In this document: piece by piece, positions 34,870 through 43,256 of the stretch
Position numbering within the stretch: position 1 is the stretch's first letter
Layout: each line of letters starts with the position of its first letter
Source of the DNA: Sulfurovum sp. UBA5198
GTDB taxonomy: Bacteria > Campylobacterota > Campylobacteria > Campylobacterales > Sulfurovaceae
Length of the DNA stretch: 64,000 nucleotides
Direction: 5' to 3'
Assembly (NCBI GenBank): GCA_002412865.1
Contig: DHVW01000010.1
Location: 59,234-123,233, forward strand
The notes under the pieces: model-generated
Databases searched by the model: none
Seen by the model: the letters and a program-made list of their open reading frames with translations, nothing else
Told to the model about the DNA's origin: nothing
Made by a program: the position numbers and the translations under genes

Positions 34870-36155
34870 GAATAGCCTGCGACATAGATGGATATGATTT
34901 TATTACTGATAATACAGCTTTGATTGATGACAAAACAATATTTCTAAAAACTGCTCAAAATGAAAAGTATTTTGACAATAAAAGCACATCAATCACTCCA
35001 TCAGAGCTACTGGGCATATGGGCATTGGATGATATGAAAATAGTAGGTATATGTGGCACAAATGGCAAGACCACAGTCGCAGCTGCTATATATTCGCTTT
35101 TGCTTGATGTAGATGAAAAGCCATCACTCCAAGGAACAAGGGGATTCTTTGTCCTTGAAGAGAGACGCGAAGATAAGATAATGACCACCCCGTCAATATT
35201 TGAGACAATCACTCATATGAGAGACGCTAAAGCAAGTGGTTGTGACTATTTTGTGATGGAGGTTAGTTCTCACGCTATTGAGCAAAAAAGAATTGAGGGT
35301 CTAAAATTTGCACTTAAAGTTCATACAAATGTTACAGCTGACCATCTAGACTATCACAAAACTATAGAAGAGTATAGACGCATTAAAAGCCTATTTTTCG
35401 CTGATGAGACTCCAAAATTACTAAACAAAGACCATATATCAACAATCACCTATAATCCTATAAATGCTCAAAGCTATGGGGTTGATGAGCCTGCGACTTT
35501 TAAAGTCCAAGCATTTTCACTTATTAATGGTATTACGGCTGGAATAAAGCATTTTGAAGAAGAGCTTACATTCCATTCCCCAATGGTAGGGCTATTTAAT
35601 CTTTATAATCTCATGGCAGCTATCGGCTCGGTACAAATCCTAACAGGTAAGCCTCTTGCACAGATATGTGACGCTGTGGAGCATTTTGCAGGAGTGGGCG
35701 GTCGCATGGAAGTGATAAGTCGTGACCCTCTCGTGATAGTAGATTTTGCTCATACTGATGATGGAATGTTGCAAGTGCTGCAAAGCATGAAAGAAAAAAG
35801 TTTATCAGTGGTATTTGGAGCTGGAGGAAACCGTGATAAGCTTAAACGCCCACGAATGGGAGCCGTAGCTGGACGATATGCAAACCGTATATATGTCACT
35901 AGCGATAATCCACGAGATGAAGAACCCCAAACTATCGTAGATGAGATAATGGTAGGCTTGGTAGGAAAGACGGGCGTAGAAGTAATATTAGACCGTAAAG
36001 AAGCGATTCAAAGAGCCTTGCAAGAGCTAGGCAAGGGCGAAGCACTGCTGATACTTGGCAAGGGGGATGAAGATTATCAAGAGATAGCAGGTATTAAATA
36101 TCCATTTGATGACAGAGAAATCGCTAGAGAAATTTTAAAAAAACAAAAAGCTTAA
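34866..36155 (+). CDS. murE: UDP-MurNAc-L-Ala-D-Glu:meso-DAP ligase
   Basis: This 429-residue cytoplasmic ligase adds the third residue of the peptidoglycan stem peptide. ATP site GTNGKTT is at residues 64-70. The carbamylated-lysine region and the C-terminal DNPRDEEPQTI are present; DNPR is the motif that selects meso-diaminopimelate. It is somewhat shorter at the N terminus than the E. coli enzyme, as is usual in Campylobacterota. It overlaps the upstream gene by 4 bases. Confidence 0.95.
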   Translation: MRIACDIDGYDFITDNTALIDDKTIFLKTAQNEKYFDNKSTSITPSELLGIWALDDMKIVGICGTNGKTTVAAAIYSLLLDVDEKPSLQGTRGFFVLEERREDKIMTTPSIFETITHMRDAKASGCDYFVMEVSSHAIEQKRIEGLKFALKVHTNVTADHLDYHKTIEEYRRIKSLFFADETPKLLNKDHISTITYNPINAQSYGVDEPATFKVQAFSLINGITAGIKHFEEELTFHSPMVGLFNLYNLMAAIGSVQILTGKPLAQICDAVEHFAGVGGRMEVISRDPLVIVDFAHTDDGMLQVLQSMKEKSLSVVFGAGGNRDKLKRPRMGAVAGRYANRIYVTSDNPRDEEPQTIVDEIMVGLVGKTGVEVILDRKEAIQRALQELGKGEALLILGKGDEDYQEIAGIKYPFDDREIAREILKKQKA

Positions 36156-36183
36156 GCTAAAAATTATCTTATCTTGGTATTAT

Positions 36184-36202
36184 TAAGACAAATTTAGTCT
36201 TA
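36184..36202 (+). promoter_or_regulatory. Palindrome TAAGAC-N7-GTCTTA before the ferredoxin-like gene
   Basis: TAAGAC-AAATTTA-GTCTTA is a perfect 6-7-6 palindrome directly after a TATTAT hexamer (36178-36183) and 13 bases before the start codon. The same architecture, with one purine/pyrimidine change per arm, stands before nifS at 47319-47337. A repressor site shared by Fe-S genes is the likely meaning. Confidence 0.65.
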
Positions 36203-36215
36203 TTAAGGAATTACC

Positions 36216-36596
36216 ATGAGTTACGCACTACCACAACCAGCTTTTTATATCTTCAAATGTCAGCAAGCATCACCTCCGGGAATGCCAAAACCGAGCTGTG
36301 TAAGCCAAGCAAACCCTGAATCAGCACAGATTTTTATGCACCTAGCACAAAGCCTTATGGCAAAAGGCATTATCAGCACAGTTCAGCCTATTCAAACAGG
36401 ATGTCTTAATCGTTGTCAACAAGGACCAGTAATGCTAGTAGAGCCAGGGCATACTATGTACGCAGGTCTAACAAAAGAGAAGATAGACAGAATCATCGAA
36501 GAGCACATAATCGGAGGCAATGTTGTAGAAGAGTATTTGATACCTGCTGAGATGTGGGGTGAGCCAATTGATCCAAAATCGATTGCTCAATCATAA
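36216..36596 (+). CDS. [2Fe-2S] thioredoxin-like ferredoxin domain protein
   Basis: This is a 126-residue cytoplasmic protein with four Cys (15, 28, 63, 67) in the spacing of thioredoxin-like [2Fe-2S] ferredoxins: KCQQ, PSCV, and GCLNRCQQGP. The redox partner is unknown. The ATG has AAGGAA upstream. The promoter region carries the palindrome shared with nifS, which supports a role in, or dependence on, Fe-S metabolism. It lies between murE and panD on the same strand, but with its own promoter. Confidence 0.85.
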   Translation: MSYALPQPAFYIFKCQQASPPGMPKPSCVSQANPESAQIFMHLAQSLMAKGIISTVQPIQTGCLNRCQQGPVMLVEPGHTMYAGLTKEKIDRIIEEHIIGGNVVEEYLIPAEMWGEPIDPKSIAQS

Positions 36597-36613
36597 TAAT
36601 TATATTTTTATAG

Positions 36614-36619
36614 TATAAT
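36614..36619 (+). promoter_or_regulatory. -10 hexamer before panD
   Basis: TATAAT lies 27 bases before the panD start in the short gap after the ferredoxin-like gene. No clear -35 is visible. Confidence 0.4.
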
Positions 36620-36646
36620 TGCGGTATTAAATTAAGGAAACTTGAA

Positions 36647-37018
36647 ATGACCATAACAATGCTACAGAGTAAAATTCACCGTGCCACTGTCACAGATGCC
36701 AACTTGAACTATGTTGGCTCTATCACGATAGACAGCACACTTTTAGAAGCCGCTGGTATGCTAGTGGGTCAAAAGGTGGATATAGTCAATGTAAACAATG
36801 GTGAGAGATTTTCAACATATATCATTTCAGGCGAAGCACATAGTGGCGATATATGTCTAAATGGTGCAGCTGCTAGAAAAGTACATGTTGGGGATAAGAT
36901 AATAATTATAGCATACGCAAATATGGATCATAAAGAGGCTATGGATTATAAACCAAAGCTAGTAATATTAGAAGATGAAGAAAATACAATAGCACAACTC
37001 TTAGAAGGCTTGGAGTAG
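36647..37018 (+). CDS. panD: Aspartate 1-decarboxylase precursor
   Basis: This makes beta-alanine for pantothenate. The 123-residue proenzyme cleaves itself between Gly24 and Ser25 in NYVGSITID to create the pyruvoyl cofactor. The numbering agrees exactly with E. coli PanD, which supports ATG at 36647 as the start. Residues MLQSKIHRATVTDANL match the family N terminus. Confidence 0.96.
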   Translation: MTITMLQSKIHRATVTDANLNYVGSITIDSTLLEAAGMLVGQKVDIVNVNNGERFSTYIISGEAHSGDICLNGAAARKVHVGDKIIIIAYANMDHKEAMDYKPKLVILEDEENTIAQLLEGLE

Positions 37019-37020
37019 AT

Positions 37021-37149
37021 TTATAGTTTTTTAGTGTCTACTAAGTAATTAAACTCTTTTGAGTTTTTTAGAGTTGCAATTTTGCGTGTAACTTCTGATG
37101 ATTTACCTTCTGTTTTCATAATTTTTTTCAAAATCAATTTTAATTTCAT
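37021..37149 (-). CDS. Small basic protein, 42 residues
   Basis: This is a possible small gene. ATG at 37149 has a good AAAAAGGA site 8 bases upstream, and the frame encodes a Lys-rich, soluble 42-residue peptide with no recognised domain. It is convergent with panD (2-base gap). A longer opening from 37206 has no ribosome site. The short length leaves it uncertain. Confidence 0.4.
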   Translation of the reverse strand: MKLKLILKKIMKTEGKSSEVTRKIATLKNSKEFNYLVDTKKL

Positions 37150-37239
37150 TTTTTTTCCTTTTTTTATGATATAGTGCAAATTAATACACAATGCAACAGT
37201 ACACAATAATAGTTACGAAGTAATAACAAGGAGAACAAT

Positions 37240-37767
37240 ATGCAACCATTAGCAGAGGCGATATCAAACGATAGTATGGCGACTGTTAAGAGACTTTTGG
37301 ATACAAAAGAGGCAAATATTACTGACCCACTAATTATAGGTGACGAGTATGAACTTGACGAGCCTGATGAGGTTAGTGTGCTTGTTTATGCTATTCGTTC
37401 GTATGCAAATATAGAGATGATTGAGTTACTGCTTGAGCGTGGAGCAGATATACACGAAACAGATACATTTGGCGTAGGGAGTGTTGATGTGGCTATTAAA
37501 TTCAAGCGATATGATGTAGTCAGGTTATGTGTAAAGAGTGGAATTGATCTTAATATCACAAAAAGAAAAAGTGGAATTACGCCACTTATGTTAGCGTCTT
37601 GTTTTAACGACACGGATATGATAGATTTGCTACTTGAAAATGGTGCATCTCCATCCGCAGTAGATAAGATGGGCATGAGTGCAATTGATTATGCCAAAAA
37701 AATGGGTCAAAAAAAGATGAGTGAATATCTAAAAGAAAAAGGTGTAGAGCATAGTCTTTATAAATAA
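37240..37767 (+). CDS. Ankyrin-repeat protein
   Basis: This 175-residue cytoplasmic protein is built of about five ankyrin units. The clearest are IEMIELLLERGADIHETDTFG, read as its two halves, and SGITPLMLASCFNDTD followed by MIDLLLENGASPS. Ankyrin arrays bind other proteins; the partner is not evident. The ATG follows AAGGAG. It stands alone between two leftward genes. Confidence 0.85.
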   Translation: MQPLAEAISNDSMATVKRLLDTKEANITDPLIIGDEYELDEPDEVSVLVYAIRSYANIEMIELLLERGADIHETDTFGVGSVDVAIKFKRYDVVRLCVKSGIDLNITKRKSGITPLMLASCFNDTDMIDLLLENGASPSAVDKMGMSAIDYAKKMGQKKMSEYLKEKGVEHSLYK

Positions 37768-37789
37768 TATAAGCCAGTAGTCATATTAC

Positions 37790-38068
37790 CTAAATTGAGC
37801 CTTTATTGGGTTCTTTCTCTTTCTCTTTATCTTCATAACATTTTTCATTAAATAGTATTCCGTCGGCTTTTTTACACATTGTAGCTAATGGTATTTCTAC
37901 ACCATCTCTCATAAGCTGAGCTGGATTTTTAATGGTTTTTCTTGTGATATTTAGCTCATCTGATATTTTAGTAATATTTATATCTATGATCTCTTTATCT
38001 TTTATCTGAGTATTGTATATAATCAATCCTATGATAGCTATTGCCGCAATTATAAATAGTGGTTTCAT
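37790..38068 (-). CDS. Small single-pass membrane protein
   Basis: This is a 92-residue protein of unknown function. ATG at 38068 is chosen because AAGGGGG lies 7 bases upstream; the longer frame from 38128 has none. Residues 3-18 form one membrane helix. The rest is soluble, with two Cys (MCKKADGILFNEKCYED) that could form a disulphide in the periplasm. The C terminus is charged and low in complexity. It is downstream of the nhaC-type gene with a 74-base gap. Confidence 0.6.
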   Translation of the reverse strand: MKPLFIIAAIAIIGLIIYNTQIKDKEIIDINITKISDELNITRKTIKNPAQLMRDGVEIPLATMCKKADGILFNEKCYEDKEKEKEPNKGSI

Positions 38069-38142
38069 TTTATCCCCCTTATATATCTTGTTTATTATTA
38101 TACACCTTTTTAGAAAAGAAATAACCATTAATTATTTTTATG

Positions 38143-39519
38143 TTATATGGCCAGAAATCCAGCTATTAAAAATGCAACACTGGCAAATGTAGCTGCTATA
38201 AGAGCATATGGAAGCTGAGTGTTTACATGATCCATATTATGACAACCAGCTGCCATTGAAGATATGATAGTTGTATCAGAGATTGGTGAGGCATGGTCAC
38301 CAAATACTCCACCAGACATAACCGTGCCTACCATCAAGGCAGGCGGTATTCCCAACGCTCCACCAAGAGCCAAAGCAATTGGCATCATAATAGAAAATGT
38401 CCCCCAGCTAGTCCCTGTTGCAAATGCCATAAGTGATGAAAGCAAGAACACAAGCAGAGGAATAATAGCAGGAGATATGTTATTCCCCATAAGTGAAGCT
38501 AAGTATTTAGCAGTACCCAAGTCACCTATCACTTTGCCTATCAAGAATGCTAGAAGCATAACAATCGTGATTGGTATCATATTTCCAAGACCTTTGTAAA
38601 TGGATTCAAAGTATCCACTATGTGTTATATTACGAGTTGGCACCAAAAACAGATACGAGAATAAAAGAGTGACAATCACAGCGTAATATACAGAAGTAGA
38701 GCCACTCCCCTTGAATATATCGCCATCACCAGTGAGGTATAGACCCACGGGCACTGAACCAACCAGTACTATTAATGGTAATAGCATTTTCCATGGATTA
38801 GCTTTTTGGTTTGTAATAACTGATGGCTCATAGACTCTAGGTATTGCTTTTTTCATTGCACCAATATTTATATCTTTGTAAATAACTACAAAGACAATAA
38901 TAATAGTAAAAATCGCATAAAAGTTAAACAGTAATGCCTCTAGTAAAATCTTTACGGGTTCTCCATTGGTTACGCCTGTTGAAATAGATGCCGTAATAAG
39001 CCCAAGCAGCAATGCACCCCAGCCATTTAGTGGCAACATAGAGCATACAGGAGCTGAAGTAGCATCGCATATATAAGCTAATTTCTCTCTGCTAACACCA
39101 TTTTTATCAAAGAGTGGTTTAGCTACTATACTTGCCACCATTACGGTTATTGAGGACTCTATGAATATTACTAGTCCTATGATGTACGCCAAAAGCATTG
39201 CACCAGTTGGAGAGTCTATTTTTTTTGCTTTTTGGGATAAAAATTCCACAAATTCATCCACAGAACCGCTTCGCTCAAGTATCTCCATAATAGAGCCTAC
39301 TAGCATAATGAATATTATAGTCTTGACTATCCAGCCTTCAGTGAAAAGCCCCACTATTCCATTAAAGAGTGCTGTGAATGCCATAAGTGGATTGTATCCA
39401 CTCAGTGCAAGAAACCCAACAAAAGCACCACCAAGCAAGGATATAACCACATCTTTGCTCCATATGGCAACTACTATTGTGAGAAGTGGTACTATTATTG
39501 ATATGACTCCATAATCCAT
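38143..39519 (-). CDS. nhaC: NhaC-family Na+/H+ antiporter
   Basis: This 458-residue inner-membrane protein has about 11-12 hydrophobic segments. The family features are the paired motifs FIESSITVMVAS and GTSWGTFSIMMPIAL, and the later SGGVFGDHASPISDTTI. NhaC-type carriers exchange Na+ for H+ or, in some members, transport organic ions. The ATG directly follows the TAG of a 36-codon membrane peptide gene, which itself overlaps the EIIA-like gene. All three are therefore translationally coupled, which hints at direct regulation of this carrier by the PTS protein. Confidence 0.88.
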   Translation of the reverse strand: MDYGVISIIVPLLTIVVAIWSKDVVISLLGGAFVGFLALSGYNPLMAFTALFNGIVGLFTEGWIVKTIIFIMLVGSIMEILERSGSVDEFVEFLSQKAKKIDSPTGAMLLAYIIGLVIFIESSITVMVASIVAKPLFDKNGVSREKLAYICDATSAPVCSMLPLNGWGALLLGLITASISTGVTNGEPVKILLEALLFNFYAIFTIIIVFVVIYKDINIGAMKKAIPRVYEPSVITNQKANPWKMLLPLIVLVGSVPVGLYLTGDGDIFKGSGSTSVYYAVIVTLLFSYLFLVPTRNITHSGYFESIYKGLGNMIPITIVMLLAFLIGKVIGDLGTAKYLASLMGNNISPAIIPLLVFLLSSLMAFATGTSWGTFSIMMPIALALGGALGIPPALMVGTVMSGGVFGDHASPISDTTIISSMAAGCHNMDHVNTQLPYALIAATFASVAFLIAGFLAI

Positions 39520-39630
39520 CTATTTATCCCCGTTATTATTGTCTTTTTTTGGACTCTTTAGTATAATTATCTCAACAACAACAATAACAACATACAATAC
39601 ATAATGCCATAAATTATCAATCTGTGGCAT
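39520..39630 (-). CDS. 36-residue single-span membrane peptide in the EIIA-nhaC operon
   Basis: The start ATG overlaps the stop of the EIIA-like gene (TAATG), has a strong GGAGG 6 bases upstream, and the stop TAG abuts the ATG of nhaC. The peptide begins MPQIDNLWHYVLY. It has one very hydrophobic helix rich in Val and Ile (about residues 8-25), and ends in a hydrophilic Lys/Asp/Asn tail (KSPKKDNNNGDK). Such mini-proteins often serve as small subunits of secondary transporters. Coupling on both sides and the ribosome site make a chance frame unlikely. No homology is claimed. Confidence 0.75.
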   Translation of the reverse strand: MPQIDNLWHYVLYVVIVVVEIIILKSPKKDNNNGDK

Positions 39631-40085
39631 TATGATACCTCCATGATTTGAGTAATTTTATCAACTAACCCTAGCTTGATATTCTCAATTTTGTTTTTAT
39701 TTACTACAATAGGAGTGATTGTTGATTTGCCACTCCCCAGTATAAAATCCAAATCAGCTTCTATGATAGGCTCACCAGCTTTTACTTTTGCACCAGTGTC
39801 TACCAATGCCACAAAGCCGTCACCCTTTAGCTCCACAGTGTCTATGCCTATATGCACTATCACTTCAAGTTCACCACTCTTTACAGTAAAGGCGTGTTTT
39901 GTTGGAAATATTTTAATAATTCCGTCGATTGGAGAGCAAAAAATTCCATTACTTGGCTCTATCGCCACACCATTACCAGCCATACCAGCAGAGAATACTT
40001 CATCTTGCACTTGTGACAAATCTATTATATTACCACTCGTGGGTGAATATATAGATATTTTCTTGCTTTTAAATAGTCCAAACAT
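39630..40085 (-). CDS. EIIA(Glc)-like PTS domain protein
   Basis: This 151-residue protein is a complete EIIA-glucose fold. The phosphorylatable His79 lies in EVIVHIGIDTVELKG and the supporting His64 in PTKHAF, matching His90 and His75 of the E. coli protein. No EIIB, EIIC, HPr or EI gene is in the window. Campylobacterota usually lack sugar PTS uptake, so it is probably regulatory. It is the first gene of a coupled operon with a micropeptide and an NhaC-type carrier. In E. coli, EIIA(Glc) directly inhibits several permeases, a possible precedent. Confidence 0.9.
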   Translation of the reverse strand: MFGLFKSKKISIYSPTSGNIIDLSQVQDEVFSAGMAGNGVAIEPSNGIFCSPIDGIIKIFPTKHAFTVKSGELEVIVHIGIDTVELKGDGFVALVDTGAKVKAGEPIIEADLDFILGSGKSTITPIVVNKNKIENIKLGLVDKITQIMEVS

Positions 40086-40147
40086 AGCCAGCTCCTTTGT
40101 TTTTGATTATCATAATGATACTAAAAGTTTTATCAATTAAAGCCATA

Positions 40148-40582
40148 CTAAAATGACGGCTTGACAATAACCATCGCAACTATAATTATTGCTAATATTG
40201 TTGGTGCTTCATTGTAAAACCTAAAGAATTTACCACTTTTATATGAACTATCTAATGCAAGTTCTTTTCTGTAGTAATCAAGCGAAAAACTATAAGCAAT
40301 CAAAAGTACCAAAGCAAAAAGTTTGATATGAAACCAGCCTTGTGACATCAATGCTGAATTTAGAGTTATCATAGCAATACCGCTTAATAGCGTCGCCCAT
40401 AAAGCAGGTAGACCAATATATTTATATAGTTTATACTCTTGTGTTTTGACAATCTCTATAAACTCCAGCTTATCATGATTTTCTCTATGGTACACAAAAA
40501 GCCTAGGTAGATAAAAGAGCATCGCCATCCAGCTAAGTACACTCACAATATGAAAAGCCAATATCCAACTATAATACTCCAT
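40148..40582 (-). CDS. hemJ: Protoporphyrinogen oxidase HemJ
   Basis: This 144-residue membrane protein has four helices. It contains the HemJ/UPF0093 signatures HIVSVLSWMAMLFYLPRLFVYH, read as HIVSVLSWMAM and FYLPRLFVYH, and a conserved His/Lys region around WFHIKL. HemJ oxidises protoporphyrinogen IX in haem synthesis in bacteria lacking HemG or HemY. It starts two bases after the upstream nuclease gene stop, so the two are probably cotranscribed. Confidence 0.92.
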   Translation of the reverse strand: MEYYSWILAFHIVSVLSWMAMLFYLPRLFVYHRENHDKLEFIEIVKTQEYKLYKYIGLPALWATLLSGIAMITLNSALMSQGWFHIKLFALVLLIAYSFSLDYYRKELALDSSYKSGKFFRFYNEAPTILAIIIVAMVIVKPSF

Positions 40583-40584
40583 AA

Positions 40585-42165
40585 TTACTCCAAAATAGTA
40601 AAATCATCTCTATCGTGAACGACAAGTTGTAATCCTTTATAGTATCCTAAATGAGCATACAGAATCTTTATTTTGTCGCCACTCTTTGGCTTCGAACCTC
40701 TATTTTGAAAATATATAGGAAATGCACCCACGGTAGTTTGTAGTCTCCCGCTATTATAAACACCTTGTACATTTGTAAATATCTCATTTTGGTTCATATA
40801 TCCTGTTTTGCCCAATAGCATAGACGGTCGTAAAAATGCTGAGCTTGTTGTACTGGAGGGTTTTTGTTTTAAAACAGTAAAGTTTGTTATCTCTTTTTGC
40901 CCATTGTATGTTTTGATAGCATGGATTTGCATGTCATAGGTTTTGCCCTCTTGTACTTTGCTGGCACATTTGTATAGCATGATTCCTCTACCATTTCGTG
41001 ACTGTTTTATGATAGCATTATGTGCTCTTTTCCATATGACAACCGCGTTGTCAATCTTTACATCAGTGGTTAGTTTTTCTATATTATATAAACTCTCGAT
41101 ACTTGCGTTATTAGCTTTTGTTTGTATTGTTGGTTGTAGATTATGAGCAGTTGCTGTTGTGCTAAACGATGCCTTTATTGGTAAGTGGTCTGAGTAGCCC
41201 GTGCCTGTGTGTTGCTTTTTTTTCATACCCCAGTATGCGATTTTGCCATACTTATCCAGTAGATATGATGGTGCAAACACACTAAACGAGCCGTCCTTGT
41301 ACTCGATACTTCTGTTATCAAATAGGCTTTTAGGTAATAACATATGATCAAGCGTATTTTTCTCTCCATAAAATTCATGATTCCATCTCTTCGGTGGCGT
41401 GACCTCGCTCCATAGGTTTATATGACTATCATTTGATACCATTCTTAGCATGGATTTGTCAATCAATCTACTGTTTACACTTGTCTTCATCACATCGTTT
41501 ATTGCAGTGCGTCCATTTGTATCATTCAGCCTTGGTTCTATCATCTCTGATTCGTTGTATCTACTATTTAGGTCTCCCAAGATGATATATTCATTATTGA
41601 CCGAGTGTAGATATGAGGCTAGTGCTGTTGCGGACTTTATCCTAGCACTCTCTTTGCCATCTTTGGCTTTTGATTTCCAATGGTTGACAAATATGCTTAG
41701 CTTTTTACCATCTACATTTACCACCGATTCTAGTATATTTCTGTCTCTACCATTTGGAGTGATTATTATTTCACGACTTGATAGTATGGGATATTTTGAT
41801 AGCAACGCTACTTGCACAGCAGAGGTTGGCTTATTGGTAATAGCACTGTGTGTATAGCGAAGCCCACACGACGAGCCTATCTTTGCTACCAATGCACGCA
41901 GTACTTCCCTGTTTTCTATCTCTTGTAGCCCTATGATATCGCTATTTATATCACATATTGCCTCAGCTGTATGATTAAGCTTTATTTGTGCCATTTCACT
42001 CGTCCAGTTGTGACTACCCAGTACGAAATCCTCATATTCGTTGCCTTGATTTGTGCTATCAAATAAATTTTGCACATTATACGACGCTACTGTGAAATCC
42101 TTTGCGTGTAGCATAAATGGAAGCAGAAGTAAAAACAAAAATCTCATAATTAGCCCTCGTATCAA
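40585..42165 (-). CDS. Exported endonuclease/exonuclease/phosphatase-family nuclease
   Basis: This 526-residue protein has a signal sequence (residues 5-19, ending HAKDF). The EEP fold follows (about 20-340), with the metal ligands in ASYNVQNLFD, GLQEIENRE, NHWKSKA, LGDLNSRYN and the catalytic YSDHLPI. A C-terminal region (about 360-526) resembles an OB-type domain repeated after the nuclease. It is probably a periplasmic or secreted DNase/RNase that scavenges nucleotides and phosphate. No Pho box was seen near it. hemJ follows on the same strand. Confidence 0.85.
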   Translation of the reverse strand: MIRGLIMRFLFLLLLPFMLHAKDFTVASYNVQNLFDSTNQGNEYEDFVLGSHNWTSEMAQIKLNHTAEAICDINSDIIGLQEIENREVLRALVAKIGSSCGLRYTHSAITNKPTSAVQVALLSKYPILSSREIIITPNGRDRNILESVVNVDGKKLSIFVNHWKSKAKDGKESARIKSATALASYLHSVNNEYIILGDLNSRYNESEMIEPRLNDTNGRTAINDVMKTSVNSRLIDKSMLRMVSNDSHINLWSEVTPPKRWNHEFYGEKNTLDHMLLPKSLFDNRSIEYKDGSFSVFAPSYLLDKYGKIAYWGMKKKQHTGTGYSDHLPIKASFSTTATAHNLQPTIQTKANNASIESLYNIEKLTTDVKIDNAVVIWKRAHNAIIKQSRNGRGIMLYKCASKVQEGKTYDMQIHAIKTYNGQKEITNFTVLKQKPSSTTSSAFLRPSMLLGKTGYMNQNEIFTNVQGVYNSGRLQTTVGAFPIYFQNRGSKPKSGDKIKILYAHLGYYKGLQLVVHDRDDFTILE

Positions 42166-42270
42166 GATAGTGCAATTATACTAAAATACTTAACAATGTT
42201 TGAATGTATGACAAAATGAAATGTAAATTTCAAATAACGACCGCTTGGTAAATATCTACAAGCCCAAATA

Positions 42271-42279
42271 TGCTATAAT
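42271..42279 (+). promoter_or_regulatory. Extended -10 that would give a leaderless AEC mRNA
   Basis: TGCTATAAT, an extended -10 element, ends 7 bases before the ATG at 42287. Transcription should therefore start at or next to the start codon. No ribosome-binding site lies between them. Confidence 0.5.
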
Positions 42280-42286
42280 CCACCTC

Positions 42287-43165
42287 ATGATACAAATACT
42301 TTTTATTATACTGCTCTTGCTTATTGGGTACTTGCTTAGGTTTGCGAAATTTCCTAATGATTTTGGCAAAAGCCTAAACTTATTTGTCATTTATATCTCT
42401 GTACCTGCTACTGTTTTATTGCAAATACCCAATATTATTTTTGATAGCTCTTTGTGGGTAGTGGTTCTCGCCCCATGGTTAGTTTTGGTGCTTTCAGTCG
42501 TGTTGGTACTATGGATATTTGGCAACGCACCACGCAATACCAAAGCAGCACTTCTATTATTAATCCCGCTTGGTAATACCTCATTTTTTGGCTTTCCCAT
42601 GATAGAGGCACTGATGGGAAATGAGTCGCTTCAGTATGCCATTATCTATGACCAGCTAGGAAGCTTTTTGATACTTGCAACTTACGGTGCATTTATTGTT
42701 TCGTATTTTAGCGATGAGAAAAGCACGCTCAAACAGACAGTGAGCAAAATAGTTCTTTTTCCACCATTTATAGCTCTCTTGGTAGCACTTCTAGTCGGGA
42801 AAATGCCAGAGCAGTCATTGCCTTACTTGGAGCTATTATCTCATACTCTTGTGCCATTGGCGATAATTGCTGTGGGTTTTTCTATGGAGTTAAAAATAGG
42901 TAGTGATAAAAGCATTTTCGTAAAGGCATTGGCACTAAAGCTCATAGCTATTCCTCTGATAGTTTTTGGTGTATTTAGGCTTATGGAGATTGATTCCATG
43001 GTGGCACAAGTTACACTTTTGGAGGTCTCTATGCCCTCTATGATTACTGCTGGCGCGATGGCTATTCATGCTGGTTTTGCTCCGAAATTAAGTGCTTCGC
43101 TAGTGGGATACGGCATTATAGTATCACTCGCTAGCATTCCACTATTCTTTGAGCTGATAAAATAA
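42287..43165 (+). CDS. AEC-family transporter
   Basis: This 292-residue inner-membrane carrier of the auxin-efflux-carrier family has about ten helices in two inverted halves. ATG at 42287 is preferred because the hydrophobic N terminus MIQILFIILLLLIGYLL begins there; an in-frame TTG at 42245 would precede the -10. Family features include NLFVIYISVPATVLLQIPN and the P-S-M segment LLEVSMPSMITAGAMA. Substrates in bacteria are small organic anions, not defined here. Confidence 0.87.
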   Translation: MIQILFIILLLLIGYLLRFAKFPNDFGKSLNLFVIYISVPATVLLQIPNIIFDSSLWVVVLAPWLVLVLSVVLVLWIFGNAPRNTKAALLLLIPLGNTSFFGFPMIEALMGNESLQYAIIYDQLGSFLILATYGAFIVSYFSDEKSTLKQTVSKIVLFPPFIALLVALLVGKMPEQSLPYLELLSHTLVPLAIIAVGFSMELKIGSDKSIFVKALALKLIAIPLIVFGVFRLMEIDSMVAQVTLLEVSMPSMITAGAMAIHAGFAPKLSASLVGYGIIVSLASIPLFFELIK

Positions 43166-43191
43166 CAACAAAGAAATACAATATTTTGTAA

Positions 43192-43211
43192 GGGCGAAAA
43201 ATCTTTCGCCC
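43192..43211. terminator. Bidirectional hairpin between AEC carrier and M15 peptidase
   Basis: GGGCGAAA and TTTCGCCC form a perfect 8-bp stem with a 4-base loop between two convergent genes. The GC-rich stem stands out in this AT-rich DNA, and sequences of this type are often dispersed as REP-like repeats. Confidence 0.55.
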
Positions 43212-43256
43212 CTGCGTAGCACTAAAATCACACATAACAAATCTAAACTGTAAACC

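Noticed and set aside
40104..40120. GATTATCATAATGATA before the EIIA-like gene as a Fur box
   Set aside because: It resembles the Fur consensus only in part, its arms do not pair as a 7-1-7 repeat, and the operon has no evident iron link.
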